Shown: positions 10,601 to 20,400 of the stretch, piece by piece | Layout: each line of letters begins with the position of its first letter | How positions within the stretch are numbered: position 1 is the first letter of the stretch | NCBI GenBank assembly: GCA_003427395.1 | Contig: BFEA01000211.1 | Coordinates: forward strand, 769,498 to 797,862 | Direction of reading: 5' to 3' | From: Chara braunii | Taxonomy: Eukaryota; Streptophyta; Charophyceae; Charales; Characeae | Length of the DNA: 28,365 nt | Program-made: the position numbers and the translations under genes | The notes under the pieces: generated by a model | Seen by the model: only the letters and a program-made list of their open reading frames with translations | Told to the model about the DNA's origin: nothing | Database searches by the model: none

Positions 10601-13600
10601 TCTGCCTGCAGGGCGGGCCAGTCTTATATAGTGCTGGCCCGTCCAGGAGGCTGCTCAAAACGTGCCAGACCCTGGTGTTGAAGTTCAAACAAAGGTTGTC
10701 TTGAAAACAGGCCAAAAATGGCCTGTGCTAAAAACCCTGGTCTGGTGCCTAAGTTTCAGGGCAGGTCAACTTTATGAGGGCCCGAAAATGGCCCTCCATT
10801 TCAGGCTGAAAAGACTCAGGGCCTAGAAGGCCCTCGTTTTCAGGCTTTCAGGCTGAAACGACAGAGGGCCTGTAAGCCCTTGTTTTCAGGCTTTTAGGCT
10901 GAAAACGACCCAGGGCCTGTAAGCCCTTGTTTTCAGGCTTTTAGGCTGAAAACGACACAGGGCCTGTAGGCCCTTGTTTTCAGGCTTTCAGGCTGAAAAC
11001 GACGCAGGGCCTGTAGGGCCCTTACTTTCCTTGTTTGGTCGGGCCTTGCAGGCCCGTGTGGATGCGCAGTATGCCACACCCCGCCTTGAAGCCTTCTTGG
11101 TGCGGCGCAACCACAACTGGGGCCTTCCAGATGCAACGCTTAACAAGGTGATGAAGATGGTGCCAACCATAGCAAGGTAAGTACCTCGCCACTCTCTTCC
11201 TCAGTCCTCTTCTCCCTCCTCCTCCTACCGGTAGGGCTACACCATAGCCGAGGTGGAAGCTCCCGGTCTCCTTCCTCCTAGCAGCGCTGAACCGGCCAGC
11301 GCTCCTCCAGTCAACACTCCAAGCAGTGTGTCGCCAAACTTGCAAACCGAAGAATGAGGAGCACTTTGCTCCTCCTGGAGATATAGTGGCTTACTTTGCC
11401 TCTTAGGCGGCAACTTCCTAGGCCGCGCGGCCTCCAAGCAACCGGTACCTCCTCCCTTTCAGAGGGAAACATCATTGCACACTCTGATATTGCCCGTACA
11501 GGCCCTAGACTCAGACTGGTTGGACTGGTCCCCGCCTAGACCTAGCCTACAACTACTGGGCCTCTAAAAATGCCAACTTTTGTCTCCTTCTGCTCAGCCT
11601 CGAGTACCCGGCACATCTACTTCTACTTGGTGTGGTACTGGCGTACCTGCTACTTGAGTGTTTTCGCCCCCTGCAACCCTCAATGTCACGGCCACAGGTA
11701 AGCACTAGCCCTACGGGCCTCCCGAACAAGCAAGTACCCTTGCGGGTCACACATACACTCAGGCCGACCAGCAAAACAGGCACGCAGACCATCAAGCACA
11801 CAAACACACACACAGACTTAGAAAACTTAGCAGAATGCGGGAATCTCAGCAAGGCACCCATTCCAGCGGCAAAACTCAGAAATCAGCAGTGTCCTCTTTC
11901 TGTGTTTTGGCGGGTCATTACACCACCCCCCTTAAGAGTCAGGTCCCTTCAAGCGAGCCCACACTCCCTGCACAGCGCATCACAGGCGTAGATGGCAAAG
12001 AGTGATCGGGTATGTTCAGTGGGAATGAGGGAGGCAGTAAACTTCGGTTGCTGTTCGGGGACAATCAGTAGTTCGTATGCTTTGACGACTCGGGGTGCAC
12101 TCTGCAACAAATCTTTCCTAGAAATCCAGTAGAAATCATCTTACGGGTGATACAAAAAATGAACCTTGTATTGTTTGTTTGTCCCCTTTCCGCTGTGCTC
12201 GACAATTCTATCAATCCCATGACTGCCATTGATCACACGAGGGACCATCGACTCTCGATACCGAAAAGTTTCAGGCGACCAATATGGAAATAAATTGATG
12301 CGTGAAAGATTGGGTACGTGAGCAGATGAGAAGGCACATCAATCGTATAAGGAGGACCGAATGAATGATTCCCCACCTTGTTCAGCACCTTCCACGGACC
12401 GTAATACTGAGGCAGAAGCTTTCGCGACACACCTTCTCCTTCACAAAACTCAGACAGTTTGACCCAGACGTAACTTCCCACTGTGAAAGGTTCAGGTTGG
12501 CGCTTCTTCTTATCAGGTTTAATCATGGCACTGCATCGCCTCTCCATAGCTGCAAGAGCAACGCTGAGCAAGCGATCAAACTTAGCACTATGGCCAGGCT
12601 GGCCAGGTGTTAGACCAGGTGTCGGATCAGGAAACATATAGGATAGGGGATAGTGAATCTGCCACCTGAGGTGCAAGCGATTAGGTGTCATCCTGGTGGA
12701 GGAGTGTACGGAGTTGTTGTACAACCCCTGCACAATCGGTGATTCCTCATCCCAAGAGTTCTGATCAGCCACAATTAGAGTGCGGATAAGTTGGATCACC
12801 GTCTGGTTGCGGGATGTCGATCAGACGTCATCTTGAGTTTGATGTCATAGATCTGCACTTATGAACCTAGTGTCCCTATCACTCACAAGGATCTTCAGGG
12901 GGCCATACTGCAGAATGTACCCATTGTTAAATTCCTCGATCACAAGGTCAGTTGGGGCATGAGGTGGCAATGGAATCAAATTCAGAAATTTTGAAAAGCG
13001 GTCAACGATCACCATCACTTGCGAATATCCGTTCTTGCTCTTCTTTCCCATGTCTGTGAAGTCGATGGAGACAGACTCACCAGGGTCATCAGGGATAGGA
13101 AGAGGATGCAGCAGCCCAAAAGGTTTTTGCCGAGATGGTTTGATGGGTTGACAAACTTCACACTCAGCCACAAACGTTCGCGCCATTCCTTTCATCCCAG
13201 GCCATGTAAACTTTTCTAATAGGCTTCCGATGTCTTCTCAAAACCAAAGTGTCCACTCCGGCCATGAGCCAAGTCCAAGAAGTGAGTACGAATGGGCTGA
13301 TGGTTGGGTACACACAATGGGTCTTACTGTTCGTAGCGTTGGAAGAGCAAACCTTCACACTCGTGGAAATCAGGCTGACTGATAGGGTCAGCTTTGATCT
13401 GCTCAAGGATGGGACTGAGTTCCGTATCCTTGGCAGTTTGCTCAACTAGTTCCTTCTTCAGTTTCTTTCGCAGATCGTAGGAGCTCAAAAGGCAAGTCAT
13501 GTACTCAGGAGGTGAGACAAAGCATCCGCAATGCGATTGTAACAACCTTTCTTGTGTTTGACTTCAAAATTATAAACATCAATCTCATGCACGCAATAGG

Positions 13601-16600
13601 TCAATGTAGTTGACGGATTAATTTGTGTCTCGATCCATTTTAAAGTCTCATAGTCTGAGAACACTTTGAAATGACGACCCAAGAGGTAGTGTTTCCAATG
13701 ATCTAGTGCCTCTCTAGACATAGAGTTCTCTCATGTAGGTGGAGGTAGCTACCTTGTGTCTGGACAAGCGTTTGTTGTAACACTCGAGCGGACGTAAGCC
13801 GTCACCATCATCTTGCTGCAGCACTGTGCCGATCCCGTACAAGCTCGCATCCGTAGTTACTACGAATGTAAGGTCGGGAACTGTAATGAGGAGCACCGGA
13901 TGACTTACCACGGCCTCCTTCAATGCTTGGAAGGCGGTTGTACATTCCCCATCCGACGTGTAAGACACGTTTTTGCTTGCCAATTTGGACAATGGACGGG
14001 CGACGATAGAAAATTTGGGCACAAACTTACGGTAACATGACGCGAGACCAAGCAAAGAATATTTGCCGGTTCAGGCCATTTGCGGATGACCTCAACTTTC
14101 GTTGCCTTGGGCTCGAGGCCCGCAATGGACAACCTATGTCCAAGGTAGATGACACTGTCCCTCCCAAACTCAGATTTCTTTAAGTTGAGATGGAGTTGCG
14201 CATCCTTGAGGACCTGTAACACTTCCTCAAGGTGTCCCATGCGCTCCTCCATCGACTCGCTGAAGATCCGTATGTCATCCAAATAAACAACTCGATTGAT
14301 CTGACTGCGGAACACCTTGTCCATGAAACTTTGGAAGGTGGCCGGTGCATTCGTGAGTCCGAAAGGCATGACGGTAAACTCGTACAACCCATCGCGAGTT
14401 CTGAATGCAGTTTTATGCTGATCTGTAGGGTCGACTTCAATCGTGTGATAACCAGACTTGAGGTCAATCTTGTTGAAGACCTTTCATCGACCTGCGACGT
14501 CAAGCAAATCATCAATGCGTGGCAAAGGGTATGCATTCTTTCTTGTTATTTCGTTTAGTCCATGGTAATCGATACACACATAGTTTACCTCTTTCTTAGG
14601 AACAAACAAAACTGGTGCACCGAATTCGGACTCGCTCGGCTTGATCCATCCTCTTTCAAGCATGACATCAATCTGTCTTCGCAACTCCTCCAACTCGCCG
14701 GAGCCCATGAGATAGAAACAGCCTATTGGAGAAGTGTTGCCTTCTATCGACTTGATCTTGTGTTGGGCCGGACGCACGGGAACTCCACGTGGTTCAATCA
14801 AAACTTTAGGGAATCGGTTAAGAAGACTGCGGATCTCTGATGGGATCTCCGGAGGTGGCGAATCAGAATCTAGTGCAATCATATCGGACTGCAAAGGTGC
14901 AGCCAGAACAACAGGATTTGAAGTAGAACTGTTTGGACTAAAGGTAGATTCAATAGAGGTAGAAGTAGAGGTAGAAGAGGTTGCAATGGAAGTAGAAACA
15001 ACATGCAAAGTAGAAGCATTATGTACAACAAAAATAAAAGGCACGTGAGCAGGCCGAACAAAGGCTGTATACATTTGCTCATCATTTTTTTGCCTGCGCC
15101 AATTCTTGCAAAATTTCATTGCGTTGAGAAAAGTCACTTCGAACTCGCGCCGTTTGTCGAAGACGAGTACACTCGATCCCCATGGCATATTTGACCATGA
15201 ATTGTAAGTCCTTCCACATGGTTCTTTCGCATTGGGCTTGCAACCAGCCTAAGCCAATAACCACGTCGAAGGGGCACTTATCAAGGATATGGAAGTTCAA
15301 GTCGTGTGTGATGTGAGGTCTGCATTAAAGGTAATGCGCACACCTTTGAGTGCATGTGTAGATGTGACAACCTCTTGGTTGCCCACTCGGATCCGACAAC
15401 GATTCCGCAAAGTCACTTGCTTCATTCCCAAGCGTGGCTTACGAATGTCATGCGATGAGAAGTAGTTGCCAGTTGCGCCACAATCAGCCAACACACGGAT
15501 GTATCATCCATTAACGCGGAGCTTGAAGAAGATCAACTTCGTTTTCCTCTGCGTGCCCTTGCTTCATCTGAGCCCGGCGTAGCAAGAGAGCATGAAAGTC
15601 AATATATCTTCCGACTCCACCCTAGGCTCCTTGAAAAGGATATGCAGTTTTTCAACCTTGGTATCCGCATCAAATAGGGTCTCAAGAGAGGATTGTTGAG
15701 TGGCATCACAGTTCGCAGAAGGACATGCACTTACTTGTTCAACCTACCTTATGTAGAGTGTTCTGGTAATATCTCTACCCCCTTTGTTGGTTTCCCTACC
15801 GCAATCAGAAACATTGTTGGACTGAACGTCCCGGTTTGGTGCAATCCACACAAACTTTTTTCTTGATCCTGTGTTTCCATTCACTTTCACTAATCCGGAG
15901 ATCTACCCATGGTTTCATGGCAGGATGCTCCAGTTTGGGTGGAATCTTTGCTCCTTTGGGGAGGTGAATGGTGCTACTATTGTTCATTACTGAGTTCCTC
16001 AACACCTTACTCTTGAAGGCAGTATTTTTAAAGGCATTTATTGATTCATCACATACTTGCGGCCCATGTCATGCGCGGTGTCGAGTCAGGTGCGGCGCAG
16101 AGCGCACCGCGCAGCTGGCCCACACACAGCATGCGGCACATGGGCAAAACTAGGGGTCGCGGTAAAAAAAAGTTCAGGGGGGGGGGGGGGGGGGGGGGGT
16201 ATTAGTCCCACAGGACTACCAGGGGAAGGCGCGCAAATCTTTTTTCGAACAGCACGCAGGCCCGTAAATTCTTTTGGGGGGAGATCTGAGTACTCAGACG
16301 TCCCTAACGTGATTCAGCCCTCCCTAACGTGGTTCAGCCCTCCCCACGCCTCCATTGGACAACCCGGTAGTCGGTTTCTCTCCTTCGGCGGCCTTCTGTA
16401 CTTCCTTGTCGTCGTTGAACCAACCCTTCAGCAGCAGCTTCAACCATAGCTCGAGGACGAAACAGGAGGCAGCAGCACGCAGCATCAGGCAGCAGCACGT
16501 AGCAGGAGGCAGCTCGAGCAGGCAGTGGGACCAAGGCGGCAAAGTGCCAGTTCAAATGGGTTGCCACCAGCTCTCTCTCTCTCTCACGCACACACACACA

Positions 16601-16922
16601 GACAGTGTATATTGCCATGTTCTAGCGGAAGATTCGTTCGATTTGGCTCATCCTATCGATGGAAGTCGGGTAAGGCCAGCCACTGGGTTGGAGACTTACT
16701 TGTTGGCCGGTGAGTTTCTGTCTCGGTAGTGGCAAGGCCATTTGCTCCCCGAGATACCAAAATCCCTCCCTCCTCCTTCCTCCATCTCTCTCCTCCTCCT
16801 TCGTCCATCTCTCCCTCCTGTTCTCTCAGTTTTCTTTCGTTCACCTTTCCCTCCTCCCTCCTCCTTTCTTCCTCCTTTTCTCCCGCCTCCTTTCTTCCTT
16901 CTTTCTCCCTCCTCCCTCCTCC

Positions 16923-16994
<72 letters not shown>

Positions 16995-17374
16995 CCTCCC
17001 CGCTCTTCCCTCCTCTCTCTCTCCTTCCAAAACTCCACCATCCAATCAACCTATTTTTTTGTTGTTATCATCACCGTAACGACAGGGCCATCAGCTCCAC
17101 GCGATACCAGAAGCCCTCCCTCCTCCTCCCTCCCTTTCTCTCCTCCTCTGTCCCTTCTTCATCCATCTCTCCCTCCTCCTTCCTCCCTTTCTCTCTCTTC
17201 CTCTCTCCCTTGTTCTTCTTTCATCTCTCCCTCCTCCTTGCTCTCTCTCTCTCCTTCTCCTTCGTCCATCTCGCCCTCCTCTTCTCTCAGTTTTCGTTCG
17301 TTCATCTTTCCCTCCTCCCTCCTCCATTTTTCCCACCTTTCTTCGTCCTTTCTCCATCATCCTGTCTCCCTCCT

Positions 17375-17443
<69 letters not shown>

Positions 17444-20400
17444 GTGTGTGGCTAGGGAAAGTGAAATACAGCAGGATAAGGCCTAAAAAAAAATATAAAA
17501 AAATTATGTGGCACATCTGGCGCACCACCCTTGCAAATGGGCCGCAGGTGTGTGCGCACCAGCGCATATGCACCTGGCATGTGTGCATGGCGCATGCAAG
17601 TGCGCGATGAGCGCAGTGTGCGTGCACTTGCCGCGCACGCATGGCGCATGGCGCATGCGCAGTGCTTAAATGCGCCGCAAGTACGATTCATCATCATCTG
17701 CAGTTTCGGACTCAGCATCTTGCTCTTGATCGTCACCAAGAGTAGAACCATCTGCACCAGTCTCATCATCGGACTCCAGCAGGTTGTGTGATGCAAAACG
17801 GTTGCTGCCTCCATGCCATCTGCGACCAAAGGTCTTCTTGACACTACCTGCTGCATGGAAGAGGTTTTGTGCCTCTAACCTCACTACGTCCTTCATGAGG
17901 GAAAACAAGTCTGTGTATTCGTAGAGTCCTAGCCTAAGATGATTACTAATGGTCAAGGGTACCGTGCCTTTGACAACATCTAGAATGATTGTGGTGTTAT
18001 TCCCAAGCCGGGTGTGGCAAAGAGATTGCTGAGATGTGTCATCAGGTCTTTCAGACTCTTGGCCCACTTGTTGTGTTCATCTTGCCCTTGCTGCAGCGTG
18101 CGGATCCTAATAGTGTTTGATGAAGAGTTCCTCGAGTGCAGTGATCTTAGTGGCCTTTAGCCACTTGTTCATGTCCAATCTGCCGTATCCTGCCTGTATG
18201 GCTTGGAGCTCTACCCAGCTCCGTACTTCGGGCATGACATAGGTTCCCATGACAACCGATTGAGTAACTGGGGTGGTACCCAAAATGTCGAAGCATGCTC
18301 ACATAGCTTTGAGCCAGGACATGACATCGTCCTTCCCGTCGTATCTGGACGGTAACACGGCCGCCTTCTTATCCACATAGGAAAAGCCATTACCAAGGCC
18401 AGGATCTGCAGGAACTGGAGCTGGGACTGCACCACTTGCAGAGCTCCCTGCGCCGCTACTTTGTGCAGCAGCAGTGGAAGGTGCACCAACAAACTCAAGC
18501 TCAAAGATGAAGAAGAGAAGAGAGAGGCATAGATGGTAGACAAGGTAGCAGAATTTGATGCATTTGGCAGAAGTGGGGGGTTAAGATTAGCCTGATCCAA
18601 ATATGCAATTTTCTGCAGTTGGTCATTGTGAGCCTTCTCCATCTGGGCTACGGTTTCCCGCAGATCTTTACCTGGTCAAACTGTTGGGAAACCAAGCCGG
18701 GGAGAGCGTCCATCATGTGGCAGTCAATTAGTCCTCTCACGCAGGCGACCAAGTGTGGCTCTATCTCATCATCCGGTAAGAAGGGAACAGTTTTTAAGAC
18801 ATCCTCATGGCCCTGTACACTGGCCTTCCTCCTCCCTTCTGACGCCTCTTCCTCCAACTTCGCCTCCTTTTTCAGTGCACTTTAATAGAGGGCCTTAAAG
18901 AGCGGCTTATCCTTTGCGTTTGCGGCATCCATTTGTGCCTTCAGACTCATTGAAGCTTTTGCTGCTGCTGCTGCCATGTTAGTCCTAATGGGGATTTCAA
19001 CATGCACATCAGAAAAGATTTGGGAAAGCCTCTCACAATGAGGGCTCCCTGCCGTCTTCCTTGGACAGGCACTACGCTTCTTCTTTCTAACACCCTCGAG
19101 TGCAACACTCCGTGTCCTCCCTCTCTTTACTCTCTCTCGCGTCCGCGATCGTGTCGATATGGTCATTAGTTAACCCAATGAAAGAAACGGTTTCAAGCAT
19201 ACTTGCAAGCGCACATCGTGCGGGCGGTTCCCGACGTGCGGCGCACGGGCCCAACGATCTTGTGCGGCACACGACGTGTGCGGGGAACAACCCGTCACGC
19301 CCCTCTGAAAAAAAAAGAAGGCCAGGGGTCGAAACGCTGTGTTCGAGGCCCCCCGCCAAAATTCTAGCGCAACGAAAACAAAAATTGCAGGAGTGCTGCC
19401 TCACCTCGCTCCTCCTCCCCTTCCTTTCTTTTCGTCTCCTCCGACTCATCCTCCTCCTGTTCGCCTTCCTCATCCTCCTTGCCTCCTCCTCCTTCCCTGT
19501 ACTTCCTCGTCTTCCATGCCTCCTCGTCTCCTTCCCTCCCTTGTGTCCTCCCCTTCCTCATGCCCTCCCCTGCCTGGCCGTCCATGTCTCCTCCTCCTCC
19601 CACCCTTCCTCTTTTCCCTCTGTCCATCTTCTCTCCTCCCCCATCTCTCCTCCTCCTCCTCGTTCTCGTCCTCGTCCTCGCTATCCTCATCGTCCTCCTC
19701 GTCCACATCCTCCTCCTCCTCTCCATATCCCCCTGTCCTCGCCATATCCCCATCTTCCCATCATACGCCCTCTGTCCGTCACCCAAAAAAAAAGAGTAAT
19801 AATAAAGAAAATAATTAAAAACCTGCACGATTCCGGACAGGCACCCCCCGCACGGAACTCCGCACGAATGTGCGGCTCGTGCGGTTGCAAGTATGGTTTC
19901 AAGTGTAGTCAAAAGAGAAGATAGAACTCCTAGCCGGAGTAGCAATTCATTTGGACTGGAGAGCAGACACAAAAAATAAGCAAAATGAAATCAGAGAGAT
20001 CTGATTCAGCAACACAGTCTGATCCGACTACGTATGAGATCCCCTCACGCCTAATCGGGCTCAGTCCCGTAAAAGCACAGCAAATCAAATTCAAAGTGTA
20101 CTACACAATGCAAGAGAGAATTGAGTCGTGTCTAAGGTGCGGGTCAAGCAGCGGACCGTGCAATAAATTTTGTGAAATGTCTCAGATGAGATCCTCTCAA
20201 TAGCGAGTGTCCTGGTCCGAAAGTATGAACTCCGATTCCCAGCAAGGTAGAGCAAGGTGATGGACATCAACAGGTTTGGGCCTAAGGAGCCCTTCTTGTT
20301 TGGGCCCAATCCCATTAGGTCCAAAAAGGTCTCAGTTGAGTCAAGACTGGGTCCCAACCAACAAGAGTTCACAAAGACGTACTTTTTGTCCCTACCGTGA

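Larger units (their letters stand above)
9897..11078 (-). mobile_element. Solo LTR of a second retrotransposon, nested in the gypsy 3' LTR
   Basis: This 1182-bp block has no counterpart in the other LTR or in the first copy of the 257-bp duplication, so its edges can be read from the empty site. On the plus strand it starts TGTTGCATAC and ends GTATGCCACA, so it has TG...CA ends with imperfect terminal inverted repeats. The flanks are CCCGG on the left and CCCCG on the right, a 5-bp target duplication with one change. A TATATAAG box lies on the minus strand 448 bases from the right end, and tandem repeats lie upstream of it, as in a U3 region. These fit an LTR transcribed on the minus strand whose internal part was lost by LTR-LTR recombination. 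The family is not identified. Confidence 0.8.
9223..11922 (-). repeat. 3' LTR of the gypsy element, enlarged by a duplication and a solo LTR
   Basis: On the minus strand it starts TGTAATGACCCGCC next to the polypurine tract and ends near ...TTGGCCAGGATCA. It is homologous to 21186-22420 over almost its full length. It is longer (2700 against 1235 bases) because it holds a 257-bp tandem duplication (starts at 9462 and 9719) and a 1182-bp solo LTR at 9897-11078. Without these two additions the lengths agree closely. A TATA-like CTATATCT motif lies on the minus strand near 11383, at the same place in both LTRs. A (GAA)n microsatellite at 9250-9339 replaces less repetitive sequence in the other copy. 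Confidence 0.9.
16052..17684. mobile_element. TIR element 1 with 9-bp target duplication, in gag
   Basis: The element starts CATACTTGCGGCCCATG and ends GCGCCGCAAGTAC, so its tips are inverted (TACTTGCGGC on both ends). Perfect 9-bp direct repeats GATTCATCA flank it at 16043-16051 and 17685-17693. Taking out the element and one 9-mer leaves the gag codons in phase. A 9-bp target duplication is typical of Mutator-like elements (MULEs), but the inverted repeat is short. The interior has GC-rich ends full of GCGCATG-type motifs, a 23-base G run and about 700 bases of CTCC and CT sequence. I see no transposase, so it must be non-autonomous. Frames of 100 or more codons inside are simple-sequence translations. 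Confidence 0.85.
15805..19166 (-). pseudogene. gag: gag of the gypsy element, interrupted by a TIR element
   Basis: Gag forms the particle shell and binds the RNA. The N-terminal pieces at 19166-18882 and 18857-18648 look like an Ala-rich and helical lead-in. The capsid-like part at about 18400-17694 contains [58 protein letters not shown] and [20 protein letters not shown]. Three in-frame stops lie in the first half. The frame is then broken by the 1633-bp insertion at 16052-17684. Beyond it the nucleocapsid knuckle [14 protein letters not shown] (15852-15811) fits C-x2-C-x4-H-x4-C, except that the His is replaced by Arg (CGT). The reading frame is in phase across the empty target site, which confirms that the insertion split one gene. 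The exact start is unclear, and a frame from 19972 may be the true N-terminus. Confidence 0.8.

Noticed and set aside
16710-17486. 258-codon Ser/Pro/Leu frame and the matching Glu/Arg frames on the other strand
   Set aside because: All are translations of (CT)n and CTCC repeats, with long frames present in several frames of both strands at once.
19100-19924. 274-codon plus-strand frame and the 202-codon minus-strand frame opposite
   Set aside because: Most of their length is the pyrimidine tract of TIR element 2. Only the ends of the minus frame may belong to gag.
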